Part shown: positions 24,005 to 33,725 of the stretch, piece after piece
How the letters are laid out: each line of letters begins with the position of its first letter
Position numbering within the stretch: position 1 is the stretch's first letter
Assembly (NCBI RefSeq): GCF_000510645.1
Contig: NZ_KI783301.1
Span: forward strand, 1,060,705 to 1,124,704
Source of the DNA: Thermicanus aegyptius DSM 12793
GTDB taxonomy: Bacteria; Bacillota; Bacilli; Thermicanales; Thermicanaceae
DNA: 64,000 bases
Direction of reading: 5' to 3'
Notes under the pieces: generated by a model
The model's input: only the letters and a program-made list of their open reading frames with translations
Databases searched by the model: none
Told to the model about the DNA's origin: nothing
Position numbers and translations under genes: made by a program

Positions 24005-25624
24005 ATGGAAATCTACGAACATTCACTTCCATTCTCTCTTCCTCTTGCTCGCCTCTATCAAGAAGAGTTTGAGAAAGTGGCGCATCTCTACGACTATGAT
24101 CCATACCAGGAGGAAAGTTACAGGATCAGGCTTCATCGCCTTAAGGATTCTCCCCACGTCAATCGCTTTCGTATGGTGGAGGCATTGGCCGATTATAATA
24201 AACGAGTAGGCAACGAGGAAAGCCTCCCCCAATTGGAACGACTTTCCGACCCACAGGCGGTGGTTGTGGTGGGCGGCCAACAGCCCGGAGTCCTCACCGG
24301 ACCTCTCTATACCGTCTATAAGGTCCTTACGATTCTTGCGGTGGCAAAGAGGGAGGAAGAGCGGTTAAACGTGCCGGTGATTCCCCTCTTCTGGATCGCC
24401 GGCGAAGATCACGACTGGGATGAGGTAAATCACGTTTACGTTCCGAACGGGGAGGGGATGGAAAAGATTCGCATTCCCCATCCGGGAAAGGAACGTTCCT
24501 CTATTAGTCATATCCCTCTTCCTTCCGATGGGTTACATACCTTTCTTGACTCATTTTTTTCCTACCATCCCCTTACCGCCCATACCGAAGAACTGAAGGG
24601 GAAATTATATCCCCTCGCAGAGGAAAGCCGTACCCTATCGGAATTCTTCGCCCGCCTCCTCGTTACCCTCTTTCCCGGAGAGGGGCTCCTTCTCCTCGAT
24701 TCGGCCGATCCCGCCTTCCGCGCCTTGGAAGGAGAGATGGTTGAAAAATTTCTCAGTTCTCCCGAAACCCTCTCTTCTCTCTTGGAAAGAGGGAAGGAGA
24801 AGGTCAGGGGATTGGGCATCGCCCCTCAGATCGAATCGGAGCGGGATTCCGCCCATCTCTTCCTCTATGAAAACGGAACCCGTCTCCTCCTGGAACAAGA
24901 TGGGGTGAATTTCATATCAAAGCGGGTAAAAAGGGGGTGGAAGCGGGAAGAACTCCTTACTCTTGCGAAGAGGAATCCTGAACGGTTTAGCTGTAACGTG
25001 GTGACCCGCCCCCTCATGCAGGAATACCTTTTGCCTGTTCTTGCTTTCGTGGGGGGGCCTGGTGAGATCTCCTACTGGGGGCTCCTCCGGGAGATCTTCC
25101 ATGCATACCATTTCACCATGCCTCCCATCATCCCCCGGATGGCGGCTACCTTGGTGGAGCGTCCGGTGCAGAAGCTCTACACCCGTTACGGCCTCCATTT
25201 TCAGGATCTCTTCCTCGGGGCGGAGGAGGCGTTGGCCGATTGGTTGGCTCGCCAGGATGATCTGGGCCTAAATGGACGGTTGGAAGGGGTGAAGGAGGAA
25301 ATGAGGCGCCTCTACCAACCGATTTTTGGGCAGCTTGCCGGAATCGATGAGGGATTAGCCCGCTACGGAGAGAAGAATCTGGCCATTCTCCTCACCCAGG
25401 TGGAGGGCTTGCAGCGCCGGATCGAACGGTTTTTCCTCACCCGGGACAGGGAAGGATACCGTCAATTTATGCAGGCGAAAAACCTGCTTAATCCGAACGG
25501 GCATCCCCAGGAGCGGGTTTTTAACCTCTTTACCTATTTAAACCGGTACGGATGGGAGTGGTGGCGTTTATTCCGACGCCTTCCCCTTATGCCAAACGGG
25601 TATCATAAGGAGATTCGGTTATAG
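24005..25624 (+). CDS. bshC: Putative cysteine-adding enzyme of bacillithiol synthesis
   Basis: The 539-residue length is that of BshC. Characteristic blocks include VVVGGQQPGVLTGPLYTVYK (tRNA-synthetase-like nucleotide loop region, about residues 80-100), FWIAGEDHDWDEVNH and RPLMQEYLLPVLAFVGGPGEI. BshC is thought to join cysteine to GlcN-malate, the last step of bacillithiol formation in the cytosol. ATG 24005 follows AAAGGAG by 9 bp; a further upstream GTG at 23963 lacks a ribosome site. Bacillithiol supports placement in Bacillales. Confidence 0.92.
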   Translation: MEIYEHSLPFSLPLARLYQEEFEKVAHLYDYDPYQEESYRIRLHRLKDSPHVNRFRMVEALADYNKRVGNEESLPQLERLSDPQAVVVVGGQQPGVLTGPLYTVYKVLTILAVAKREEERLNVPVIPLFWIAGEDHDWDEVNHVYVPNGEGMEKIRIPHPGKERSSISHIPLPSDGLHTFLDSFFSYHPLTAHTEELKGKLYPLAEESRTLSEFFARLLVTLFPGEGLLLLDSADPAFRALEGEMVEKFLSSPETLSSLLERGKEKVRGLGIAPQIESERDSAHLFLYENGTRLLLEQDGVNFISKRVKRGWKREELLTLAKRNPERFSCNVVTRPLMQEYLLPVLAFVGGPGEISYWGLLREIFHAYHFTMPPIIPRMAATLVERPVQKLYTRYGLHFQDLFLGAEEALADWLARQDDLGLNGRLEGVKEEMRRLYQPIFGQLAGIDEGLARYGEKNLAILLTQVEGLQRRIERFFLTRDREGYRQFMQAKNLLNPNGHPQERVFNLFTYLNRYGWEWWRLFRRLPLMPNGYHKEIRL

Positions 25625-25704
25625 CCCGGAAATGTCCGGTTTAATGAAGCTCGATGCAGTGACATGCAGTACTACGAAGAATTTCCATAGGAGGGAATCA
25701 CCGA

Positions 25705-26985
25705 ATGAACAGAGTTTCGGATAGCTTGATCTCCGACCCTTCTTTAGCCGGGGAAGGGCGCTTGAAGATTGAATGGGCCATGGAACATATGCCGGTGTTA
25801 AAGCGGGTGCGGGAGAAATTTGAAGCGGAGAAACCTTTCGCCGGGCTTAAAGTGGCCATCTGCCTTCACCTGGAGGCAAAAACCGCCTGTCTCGCCCTTA
25901 CGGTTCAAGCGGGAGGCGCCGATGTGACCATTACCGGAAGCAATCCCCTCTCCACCCAGGATGATGTGGCGGCCGCCCTGGCTGAGGAGGGGGTTCGGGT
26001 CTATGCCAAATATAACCCGACGGCAGAGGAGTATCTCCATTATTTAACCTTAACCTTGAAAACGAGGCCGGATCTCATCATCGATGATGGAGGAGATCTG
26101 GTTCGCCTGCTGCATGGGGAGCTTTCCCATCTCCGTTCCCAGATCCGGGGCGGATGTGAGGAGACGACCACCGGAATCCTCCGCTTAAAGGCGTTGGAGA
26201 AAGAAGGAAGCCTTGCTTTTCCCATGGTGGCGGTCAATGACGCCCTCTCCAAGTCCCTCTTCGATAACCGTTACGGCACGGGCCAATCGGTCTTCGACGG
26301 CATTAACCGGACGACCAACTTGGTGGTGGCGGGGAAGACGGTGGTGGTGGTCGGCTACGGATGGTGCGGCAAGGGGGTGGCCATGCGGGCGAAGGGCCTT
26401 GGGGCCAAGGTGATCGTCACGGAGGTGGATCCCATCAAGGCGATGGAGGCCTATATGGATGGGTTTCAGGTGATGCCAATGCTGGATGCGGCTCCCCTCG
26501 GCGACTTCTTCATCACCGTGACCGGGAATAAGGATGTGATCCGGAAGGAACATTTTGCGGTCATGAAGGATGGGGCTATTTTAAGCAATGCGGGCCATTT
26601 CGATGCGGAAATCAGCAAGCCGGATCTGCAGGCTCTCTCGGAGTCGAAAAGGACGGTGCGGAAGAATATCGAGGAATTCAGGCTCCATGACGGACGGAAG
26701 TTCTATCTCCTCGCCGAAGGAAGATTGGTCAATCTGGCGGCCGGCGACGGGCATCCGGCGGAGATTATGGATATGACCTTTGCCCTGCAGGCTTTGAGCT
26801 TAGACTATGTGAACCGTCTGCACCAGGACAAGGATAAAGCCAAAGGCCCCCAGGTTCTCCCCGTTCCCAGGGAGATCGACCAACGGGTGGCCCGGTATAA
26901 GTTGGAGTCCCTTGGGGTGAAGATCGACGCTCTCACCCCCGAGCAGAAGAAATACCTGGAAAGCTGGGCATTGGATGAAGGATAA
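25705..26985 (+). CDS. ahcY: Adenosylhomocysteinase
   Basis: This 426-residue enzyme hydrolyses S-adenosylhomocysteine to adenosine and homocysteine, using bound NAD. Seen in sequence: EWAMEHMPVLKRVREKF, substrate-binding GGCEETTTGILRL, FDNRYGTGQSVFDGINR, the NAD-binding Rossmann motif VVVVGYGWCGKGVAMRAKGLG, and NAGHFDAEI. The shorter C-terminus is typical of many bacterial and archaeal forms. It starts at ATG 25705 behind AGGAGGG. Many Bacillales use the MTAN/LuxS route instead, so its presence is worth noting. Confidence 0.93.
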   Translation: MNRVSDSLISDPSLAGEGRLKIEWAMEHMPVLKRVREKFEAEKPFAGLKVAICLHLEAKTACLALTVQAGGADVTITGSNPLSTQDDVAAALAEEGVRVYAKYNPTAEEYLHYLTLTLKTRPDLIIDDGGDLVRLLHGELSHLRSQIRGGCEETTTGILRLKALEKEGSLAFPMVAVNDALSKSLFDNRYGTGQSVFDGINRTTNLVVAGKTVVVVGYGWCGKGVAMRAKGLGAKVIVTEVDPIKAMEAYMDGFQVMPMLDAAPLGDFFITVTGNKDVIRKEHFAVMKDGAILSNAGHFDAEISKPDLQALSESKRTVRKNIEEFRLHDGRKFYLLAEGRLVNLAAGDGHPAEIMDMTFALQALSLDYVNRLHQDKDKAKGPQVLPVPREIDQRVARYKLESLGVKIDALTPEQKKYLESWALDEG

Positions 26986-27040
26986 TCTCGATCTCCGCTC
27001 TTCGGGGTTCATAAAGCAGAGATCGAAGGGAGGAAACCAG

Positions 27041-28045
27041 GTGGGGAAATACACGGTTGATGTGGAGAAATATGCCATTCGATGGGAACAGAAACTTCAT
27101 TTGGATCGTAAAAGGCTGGTCGATTGGCGGATTAGGCGTTCCTCCTCACCAAGCGACTGGCCCGTATATACCCTGCAATTGACCTGGTATCCGGACCACA
27201 TCAAACCGGAGGGGGATGTGGATGAGCATGTACTTCCCTCCGGTGCGGTACAGATGACCTTGGATGTGTCGGATGGGCAGCCAGTCTCTTTTTTTGCTCC
27301 GCAATGGGCGGTGGAGAGGGACATCGGTGACGTAGATGAAAGGAGAAAAGTTCAAGCTTCATGGAGCCGAAAGGAGGAAGAGAGAGCGGTTCGGACGGCC
27401 ACTGACCTCATCGCTGACTGGATGGAAGGATGTTGTACGCTCTATAAGGTAAAGTCTGTGGATCGAGAGATGCTGCCGTCCGGGGTTACGCATCAGGTCA
27501 CTTTCCGCGCGATGTGCGGCGAGGCTCCCTTTTATCCAATCTCTATGATTGAAGTGGGATTGGGGGCCTCCCACCAGGTTATTACTTTGCGTCGTTACGG
27601 AAGCCGATATGCCCATCACATAGATCCTACGCTTTGTCTTCCACCTTTGCTACAACCGGAGCAGGCGATTCGGCGATGCGGGCCGGTTGGGTTGAAGGTC
27701 ATTTACCTTCCCGCGTGGTTGCGGGAGGGGTTGGAAAAAACGGAGAATATGCCGGCGCCGAAATGGGCATATATCCTCGATGAGGTTTGGGTGGATGCAC
27801 GAAAGGGTGAACGGCTGTGGGTGACGGAAAAGGGAGAGTTCACAGAACAGGAACATGATCAAGCCCTTGAAGGGAGCTATCGGTTTCAACCACCCGTTCC
27901 TCTCTTGGATCTTTCGCCTATGAAAATCAATGAAGGGAAGAGGAATGAAACGGTTCCAGATACCTCCCCCGTATTATGGGGTAAAAGAGCTTACACATGC
28001 ACCCAATGGGGATATAGAGGAAGCGCAGTTGTTCCCGGTGTATAA
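27041..28045 (+). CDS. Unrecognised protein, C-terminus shifted by a frameshift in a C5 tract
   Basis: The protein has about 334 residues with no clear signal peptide and many Trp/Tyr and charged residues. I could not assign a family; the periodic beta-like wording and the lost C-terminal part are faintly reminiscent of YcdB/YcdC-type repeat proteins. GTG 27041 is 7 bp behind GGGAGGAAACC. Just after the CCCCC tract near 27966 the frame becomes poor (ending RGSAVVPGV), while the -1 frame reads PYYGVKELTHAPNGD, then VYKIESHYLVDAISGRLVRME, ending at TAA 28101-28103. The ancestral protein therefore probably ended at 28103. A sequencing error or phase-variable slippage are both possible. Confidence 0.55.
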   Translation: MGKYTVDVEKYAIRWEQKLHLDRKRLVDWRIRRSSSPSDWPVYTLQLTWYPDHIKPEGDVDEHVLPSGAVQMTLDVSDGQPVSFFAPQWAVERDIGDVDERRKVQASWSRKEEERAVRTATDLIADWMEGCCTLYKVKSVDREMLPSGVTHQVTFRAMCGEAPFYPISMIEVGLGASHQVITLRRYGSRYAHHIDPTLCLPPLLQPEQAIRRCGPVGLKVIYLPAWLREGLEKTENMPAPKWAYILDEVWVDARKGERLWVTEKGEFTEQEHDQALEGSYRFQPPVPLLDLSPMKINEGKRNETVPDTSPVLWGKRAYTCTQWGYRGSAVVPGV

Positions 28046-28103
28046 AATTGAGTCCCATTACTTGGTGGATGCCATAAGCGGCCGTTTGGTCCGTATGGAG
28101 TAA

Positions 28104-28473
28104 ATCGCTCTCTGCTTGAAAACCTTCTACCCCCCTTCCCCTTTTTATTTTAGACGACGCATAATGGGGGGTCCCATCCACCACTCGTCAGGGAAGAGAG
28201 GGTTGTAATCGAAACCCATTATTGAAAAGAATGAGAGGGATTGGGTTCATCCTTTCCCTCTTTTTTTTTCATACAATGAATCCATTTTTATTTTTAGATG
28301 GAATGAAAAGTTCGATGTTCGATCAAGAAGGATTTACAAGTTGGATGTCGAATGAGGTAATCTGTGAAACGGTGGAAAAGCAACGCTCATATTCTCATCT
28401 GATTTTGCAAAAATGATATGGAACAGAAGGCTCTGCTGGAATGGGAAGAAGAATATTGCGAAGGAGTGGTGGG
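28104..28473 (+). other. Intergenic region before the chemoreceptor gene
   Basis: This 370-bp stretch has no convincing gene. It holds a terminator-like hairpin at 28235-28269 and then an AT-rich leader. A 64-codon frame at 28222-28416 has no ribosome site and runs through the terminator, so I do not count it. No promoter stands out. Confidence 0.5.
28235..28269 (+). terminator. Terminator downstream of the frameshifted gene
   Basis: GAGGGA (28235-28240) pairs with TCCCTC (28255-28260) across a 14-nt loop and is followed by nine T residues. Confidence 0.7.
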
Positions 28474-30531
28474 ATGAGAACCTTTTCGTTGCGAAAAATT
28501 GGAAATCCCTTACATACGGTAGGCGGCAAACTCTTTTTCATCTATTTTGTCTCCATCACACTCATGGTTGGAGGGATCGGCTATTTCTCCTACATACAAT
28601 CGTCCGAAGCGATCCAGGAAAAAGTAGCGGAGTCGGCCAAACAGACCATCCGGCTGGCTGCCGATAAAGTAGAAAAGGAGATCAAGTCCTACCTGGATGT
28701 GACCATGCAGCTCATCGCCGATACCGATCTCATGCAATGGGTGCGGGATTATTACAATCCGGAAATTGCCGGGTATGATCATTACCGGCGGTATAGCCAA
28801 ATCGAAAAGAAACTTTCCAGTGTAACCCTGTGGAAAGAGGGAATCCGAAACATCACCGTCCTTCCCCTTTCCTCCGAAAAAGGAATTACAGGAAACAACT
28901 ACTCGGGAATGATCCTCCGTGAAACTCCAGTGCAGGAGACATGGTTCCAACAGGTGGTGAAAGAAAACGGCTGGGCGGTCTTCCTCCCAACTCGTGAGAA
29001 GGGATATTATGCCGCCGATAAACCGTCCTTCGCCATAAGCCGCCTTATGGTGGACACCACCACGGGAAAGAAAATCGGTGTTCTCCTGTTGGAAATTGAT
29101 GCAGAGGTGCTGGACAAAGCGCTTGGTGATCTCTCTATGGGTAAGGCTCGGCCGGTTGTTGTGCTTGATCCGGAGAATCATTTGATCCGTGCCAAAGAAA
29201 AGAGCGAAATTGGGAAGCCCTTTGAAATCCCCATTACGGCAGAGGAAAGGGATAAGGGGTTGACGCAGTCGGTAAGTTTTACCCGGGCCGGGAAATTGGT
29301 TATCTATAAAACGATGAAAGAATCAGGATGGACGGTGGCGGCAGCCGTGCCGGTCGCGGACTTGCTTCGTGAATCGGAGCAGATTCGCAACGTCGCGATC
29401 TTCATGGCACTGGGAGCGATGCTCATAGCGGTTCTTATCGGATTGTGGGTGTTGCGAATGGTGGGGAATCCTTTAAACCGCTTGAAGGAGTTGATGCGGG
29501 AGGCGGAAAAAGGGAATCTGACCGTACGGATGGAGGCGCGGGGGAAGGATGAGATTGGGGAGGTGGGGCGAAGTTATAACCATATGATGGAGAAGATCGC
29601 GAGCCTGATCCAAGCATCCCATACCAATGCCTCGTCGCTCATGGAGAGGGCGGAAGAGCTCTTAAAAGCCTCGAAGGAGACCGCCGCATCCGCTCAAGAG
29701 ATGGCCCGCGCCACCGAGGAAATCGCCAAAGGAGCGATGCAGCTCGCCTTGGAAGCGGAGCAGGGAACCCGGCTCACGCACGAGATGCGGCAAAAGATGG
29801 AGGAAGTAGAAAAGGCAAGTCGCATCATGGATGCATCGGTTCGTGAGGTGGAGGAGGCAAGCTTTAGAGGAACCTCCTATATGGCGGAGCTGAGGCATAA
29901 GACCATCCAGACCGAGGAGATGACGCAGCGGATGGTGGAGAAGATCGATCGGCTCGGGCAGAACATGGGTTCGATAAAGGAAATTCTGGAAATCATGCAA
30001 AGCATCACGAAACAGACCAATATTTTATCCTTAAACGCTTCCATCGAAGCTGCCCGGGCCGGCGAGGTGGGAAAAGGTTTTGCGGTTGTGGCGGATGAAA
30101 TCAGGCGCTTGGCCGAGCAATCGCGGCAATCCATCGATGTGGTGGGAGAGATCACTTCGACCATCGAACAGGATCTCCAAGAAACGTTGGATGTGGTGAG
30201 GAGAGCGGCTCCGCTTTATCGGGAACAAATCTCTGCCGTAAAGGGGGCCGATCTTCTCTTTACACAAGTGAGGGAGAAAATGAGCCAGCTCGCCGTCCGG
30301 TTGGCGGAGGTGACCGGTTCACTGGAACGATTAAAAGAATCGCAAAAAGCGCTGATCGCTTCCATGGAGAATGTGGGATCTTTCTCGGAGGAGTCTTCCG
30401 CCTCTTCGGAAGAGGTGGCTTTCAATAGCCAAAACCAGCGGGAGGTAAGTGAAGCCTTAGTCAAAATGTCTGAAAAGCTGGAAGGACTGTCCCGGGACAT
30501 GCAGGCGAATCTCTCCTTCTTTCAGGTGTAA
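28474..30531 (+). CDS. Methyl-accepting chemotaxis protein
   Basis: This 685-residue receptor has a first membrane helix at about residues 18-40 and an extracellular sensor of about 260 residues of the double-Cache type ([40 protein letters not shown], in parts). It then has a second helix, a HAMP domain ([22 protein letters not shown], in part) and a cytoplasmic signalling domain with the highly conserved hairpin tip ([21 protein letters not shown] and [21 protein letters not shown]). ATG 28474 follows AAGGAG; an upstream ATG at 28441 lacks one. It would signal to CheA/CheW at the cell pole. The ligand is unknown, and no other chemotaxis genes are nearby. Confidence 0.92.
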   Translation: MRTFSLRKIGNPLHTVGGKLFFIYFVSITLMVGGIGYFSYIQSSEAIQEKVAESAKQTIRLAADKVEKEIKSYLDVTMQLIADTDLMQWVRDYYNPEIAGYDHYRRYSQIEKKLSSVTLWKEGIRNITVLPLSSEKGITGNNYSGMILRETPVQETWFQQVVKENGWAVFLPTREKGYYAADKPSFAISRLMVDTTTGKKIGVLLLEIDAEVLDKALGDLSMGKARPVVVLDPENHLIRAKEKSEIGKPFEIPITAEERDKGLTQSVSFTRAGKLVIYKTMKESGWTVAAAVPVADLLRESEQIRNVAIFMALGAMLIAVLIGLWVLRMVGNPLNRLKELMREAEKGNLTVRMEARGKDEIGEVGRSYNHMMEKIASLIQASHTNASSLMERAEELLKASKETAASAQEMARATEEIAKGAMQLALEAEQGTRLTHEMRQKMEEVEKASRIMDASVREVEEASFRGTSYMAELRHKTIQTEEMTQRMVEKIDRLGQNMGSIKEILEIMQSITKQTNILSLNASIEAARAGEVGKGFAVVADEIRRLAEQSRQSIDVVGEITSTIEQDLQETLDVVRRAAPLYREQISAVKGADLLFTQVREKMSQLAVRLAEVTGSLERLKESQKALIASMENVGSFSEESSASSEEVAFNSQNQREVSEALVKMSEKLEGLSRDMQANLSFFQV

Positions 30532-30556
30532 CCCTTTGTTTTCTCTTTTCCGCCGC

Positions 30557-31702
30557 TTAATCGAGGAGTGTGTCGCCCTCCACGGGTTTTACGGGAGCCG
30601 ATGCCTCTTGCCGAGAGGGGATTCCTGCTTTGTCCGCTCCTTCCAACTTCACCCGGATCTCTGCATTGAACTGATCCATTTTGTCGATGAAGGCTCGCCC
30701 CGATTCGATAATGCGGCGATTTGATTCTTCCGTGGTCTGGATGGCGGAGAAGAGATCGCTGAAGGCTTTTTGCAGGGTCTCGAAGGCGATGGAGGGCTGT
30801 TCCAACATCTTAGTGATCTCTTCCGTATTGCTCTTCAAGGCGGCCGCATTGGAGAGGATCATCTGCTCGGTGGCTTCATTGACTCCCTTCACCGCTTTCA
30901 TCACTTTCTGTTGGTTGCTTAAGGCGAGCTGAATGGAAGCGGAGACGGTAACCACGTTTTGGGTCATTGTTATGGCGTTAAACACCGCTTCTTCCAGCTT
31001 TTCATTGTTTTCCTCGATGATGCCGATGGAGGCGATGGATTGGAGAAGAATATTTACCATCTGGGCCATGTTCCGGGTCCGGTTCGTCACTTTGGCCATT
31101 GCCTTTTCAATCAGCGCTTTATTTCCGGCCTGTTCCGGTTTTTGAAGTTCAGCCTCCAGCATCTCCAATAGGCGCTTGCCGAGATAGATCCGTTTTTCCA
31201 ATTCATAGATCTGATCCTTTGCCATCTCCCGGATCTGTCTCAGTTGGATCGTATCTTCCTGAATCATATCCCGTCCATTTCGCAGAGAAGCGACGATGTT
31301 TTCGATCTGAGTCTGGATCGATTCATATTTACGGATGTAATTGGTAAGGGGATTGGAACCAAAGAGTTTGCGGAAAAGATTACCGACCCCCCCTTTTTTG
31401 AAGAAATGGTTTGGATTTAGTTCATCGACTCGGCTTCTCAGCTGCAGCAAGGTGTTGGGGATTTCCCCGTGCTTGTCGGAGATCATGTCTTTCACAGGAC
31501 GCTTCAGAATCTCCAGCGAATCCCCGGCCTTTTGCTGGGTTACTTCCCCCAGGCGCCCCAGTTTGTCCAGGAGAAGTTCGGCCTCCTCTTCCTTTTTGGA
31601 GGAGAGGCGGACCACCATTGCCTCCGCTTCCTTTTGAATCTTCTGCATATCCTCCTCTTTCAGGTTAGAGACCATGTTTAACTCGTCCATCGCTTTGCTC
31701 AC
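30557..31702 (-). CDS. yaaN: TelA/YaaN-family (toxic anion resistance) protein
   Basis: This 381-residue, largely alpha-helical and Lys/Glu-rich protein matches the TelA family: an N-terminal helical stretch (EEDMQKIQKEAEAMVVRLSS), a FFKKGGVGNLFRKLFGSNPLTNYI segment (given in part), QIENIVASLRNGRD, then LEQPSIAFETLQKAFSDLF near the C-terminus. The family is linked to tellurite and cell-wall antibiotic tolerance in some bacteria, but the mechanism is unknown. In B. subtilis yaaN follows xpaC; here a binding-protein-like gene lies between them. GTG 31702 is 8 bp behind GGAGG-type sequence. It is the last gene of a four-gene cluster. Confidence 0.85.
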   Translation of the reverse strand: MSKAMDELNMVSNLKEEDMQKIQKEAEAMVVRLSSKKEEEAELLLDKLGRLGEVTQQKAGDSLEILKRPVKDMISDKHGEIPNTLLQLRSRVDELNPNHFFKKGGVGNLFRKLFGSNPLTNYIRKYESIQTQIENIVASLRNGRDMIQEDTIQLRQIREMAKDQIYELEKRIYLGKRLLEMLEAELQKPEQAGNKALIEKAMAKVTNRTRNMAQMVNILLQSIASIGIIEENNEKLEEAVFNAITMTQNVVTVSASIQLALSNQQKVMKAVKGVNEATEQMILSNAAALKSNTEEITKMLEQPSIAFETLQKAFSDLFSAIQTTEESNRRIIESGRAFIDKMDQFNAEIRVKLEGADKAGIPSRQEASAPVKPVEGDTLLD

Positions 31703-31750
31703 CCTTCATTCCTCCATTTTCCTTATTTCATTTTACCTTTTATTTTCATT

Positions 31751-32842
31751 TTACTCCTTGATGCGATCCAACATCGTCTGCACATTCTCATAGGTGGGGA
31801 TATCGGCGATCTGATCCAAGGTTGTCGGTACCGTTACGTTCTTCTCTTTGAAAAAAGAGAGGAAATACTCCCCGTTTTTATAATTATTGCGGAAGCCGTG
31901 TTCATTAAAGATCTTTTGCAGCTCTTCATCATTCAGCAATACATCAAGGAGGCGATTTCCATTCTCTGTAAAACTGATGTAGATATGATTGGACCAGATG
32001 GTGGGTTCGGGATAAAGGGGGGTCAAACTGTCGCCGCCCCGCTGAAGACCGTTCGCCGCCACATAATTGATGAATTGGGCCTCGTAGACCCATACCAGGG
32101 GGGTATCGCCCCGCCCTTTGTTTAAATAATCTTCCCAGGGAAGGGCACTGGTGTGGCTTTTAAACCCCTGCAGATCGAAAAGCTTCTTGACCGATGGGAT
32201 CACCGTCGGGATTTTATCCGCCGTGATCACTTGATTTCCATTCAGGATGCCTGAGGAGATGGCGAGATAGAGAAGTCCGGAGTTGGATTGACTGGGATCC
32301 GTCGTCTTCACCAAAACCGTCTTATTTGAGCGATAGAGGGAGGAGGCCCCCTTTAAATCGCTCCATTTTTTTTCTGAGATGGTGAGCCGGATCAGTTTGC
32401 CGATGTCCAGGATGGAAAGGGCACCCTCTTGCCGAATCAATCCGTTGTTTTCCAGAAGTGCTTTGATCGGCTCCCAGGAGGCGACGATCATGGGGGAGTA
32501 GCCGATGGAGGCGCTCTTTTTGATTTCCCCTTTATGCAGGGCTTCGATGCGGGAGACCGGGATTTCCGAGGAAGGCCAGAAGAAATCGATGCCTTCCGTG
32601 CTTAACTCCGCCATCTCCATACTTCCCGATTTCCTGAGATCCAAGGTGATTCCGTACTTTTTTTTCAAAATATCGATTACGCGGGGATCGCTAAGATAAT
32701 CTTCTTTTTCACTTCCATAATATCCTTTCACCATGACAGGAGGCTTACGGTTTAAACCTGAAGTATCCAGGTTGGTGATAATCAAATAGCCCACGGTTCC
32801 TAGAATCAGGAGGACGAGAAGCACCGCGATTCCTTTTTTCAT
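31751..32842 (-). CDS. Membrane-anchored periplasmic-binding-like protein in the xpaC-yaaN cluster
   Basis: This 363-residue protein has an N-terminal membrane anchor (IAVLLVLLILGTVGYLII) without a lipobox, then a type II solute-binding fold (MVKGYYGSEKEDYL, GYSPMIVASWEPIKALLE, KTTDPSQSNSGLLYLAIS, LVWVYEAQFINYVAANGL, in parts). Its fold and several phrases resemble the N-terminal half of the VWA lipoprotein at the start of the cluster. No ABC permease or ATPase lies nearby, so it may sense or scaffold rather than import. It is 49 bp upstream of yaaN. Confidence 0.7.
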   Translation of the reverse strand: MKKGIAVLLVLLILGTVGYLIITNLDTSGLNRKPPVMVKGYYGSEKEDYLSDPRVIDILKKKYGITLDLRKSGSMEMAELSTEGIDFFWPSSEIPVSRIEALHKGEIKKSASIGYSPMIVASWEPIKALLENNGLIRQEGALSILDIGKLIRLTISEKKWSDLKGASSLYRSNKTVLVKTTDPSQSNSGLLYLAISSGILNGNQVITADKIPTVIPSVKKLFDLQGFKSHTSALPWEDYLNKGRGDTPLVWVYEAQFINYVAANGLQRGGDSLTPLYPEPTIWSNHIYISFTENGNRLLDVLLNDEELQKIFNEHGFRNNYKNGEYFLSFFKEKNVTVPTTLDQIADIPTYENVQTMLDRIKE

Positions 32843-33013
32843 CGTTCCATCCCACCTTCGCTTTAGCTTCCATGAATCCGTTCATCCCATGCTCCGTTTG
32901 TTCTCGTCTTTTTTCCTTTTTAAAATCCATATCCTTTTTTCGGTATCTTTTCATCAGGGCATGCCCAGAGGATACTCATTGAAGATGGTTCTTTCCTCAT
33001 CTCTATCTCAATC

Positions 33014-33607
33014 CTATAAATCCTTTGCGTTATATTTTTGGTCGATAAAAGCCACTTTTCGTTCCAGCTCCTGAATATCCTTCGCCTCGATGGTGGCGAT
33101 GATCGCCTTTACTTCTTCCAGCATATCTTTCAGGCTCTTCAGGAGTTCTTCCCTTTTCAAATTGCGGGAGGAGGGGCTCAAGCGAAGATAAGGGTTGAGG
33201 AGACCGATAAGGTCACTCGTCCCTAAACGCCTCACCGTATGTTTCACTTCCGATAAGCCCATTTCCTCCGTATAGGGGAGGACGAAGCGGACCTTCTCGA
33301 TGATCTCGGCCAGCACGCCGGTTATTTCCGGATCCAGGATCCTCCTTTTGATCAAGCGATTTTCGATATAAGACAGGGTTTTTAAAACATCCTGCACCCG
33401 CTCCACCTGATCAAGGCGGGTCAGTTCCTCTTTCGGCGGGAAGAAGGCAATCCCTAAGAGATACCCGCTCCCTCCGAGGGCAGCGGGAATCAGGAGGGAA
33501 ACATAGAGGGGGAGTGCGCTCATGAGGAAGAGCATGAGAATGAGCCCCAATAGAAGTCCTGCTAACGTGACAATTCCCGCCCAGGTTTTGAATAAGAAGT
33601 TCAACAT
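33014..33607 (-). CDS. xpaC: XpaC-family protein
   Basis: This 197-residue protein has two adjacent N-terminal membrane helices (about residues 10-30 and 35-55) and a helical cytoplasmic part, LSYIENRLIKRRILDPEITGVLAEI onward (in part), ending in a coiled coil. This matches XpaC, named for 5-bromo-4-chloroindolyl phosphate hydrolysis in B. subtilis, although no phosphatase motif is visible and the enzymatic label is probably misleading. XpaC is typically encoded beside TelA/YaaN proteins, as here. Confidence 0.78.
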   Translation of the reverse strand: MLNFLFKTWAGIVTLAGLLLGLILMLFLMSALPLYVSLLIPAALGGSGYLLGIAFFPPKEELTRLDQVERVQDVLKTLSYIENRLIKRRILDPEITGVLAEIIEKVRFVLPYTEEMGLSEVKHTVRRLGTSDLIGLLNPYLRLSPSSRNLKREELLKSLKDMLEEVKAIIATIEAKDIQELERKVAFIDQKYNAKDL

Positions 33608-33725
33608 TCTTCGCTCCCCCTTTCATTCCTGGCTATACCTACGTACAGGATGAAGGCCGAAAAGTAGCAACCCACGCCTTTTTCCAAAAGGGAAGGGGAT
33701 CGGTTCGCAATCCCTAAGCCCTAAC

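Noticed and set aside
28222-28416. Possible 64-residue small gene before the chemoreceptor
   Set aside because: It has no ribosome site, spans a terminator hairpin, and shows no recognisable composition.
33014-33607. Labelling XpaC as a phosphatase
   Set aside because: No phosphatase motif is visible; the name comes from an indirect colour phenotype.
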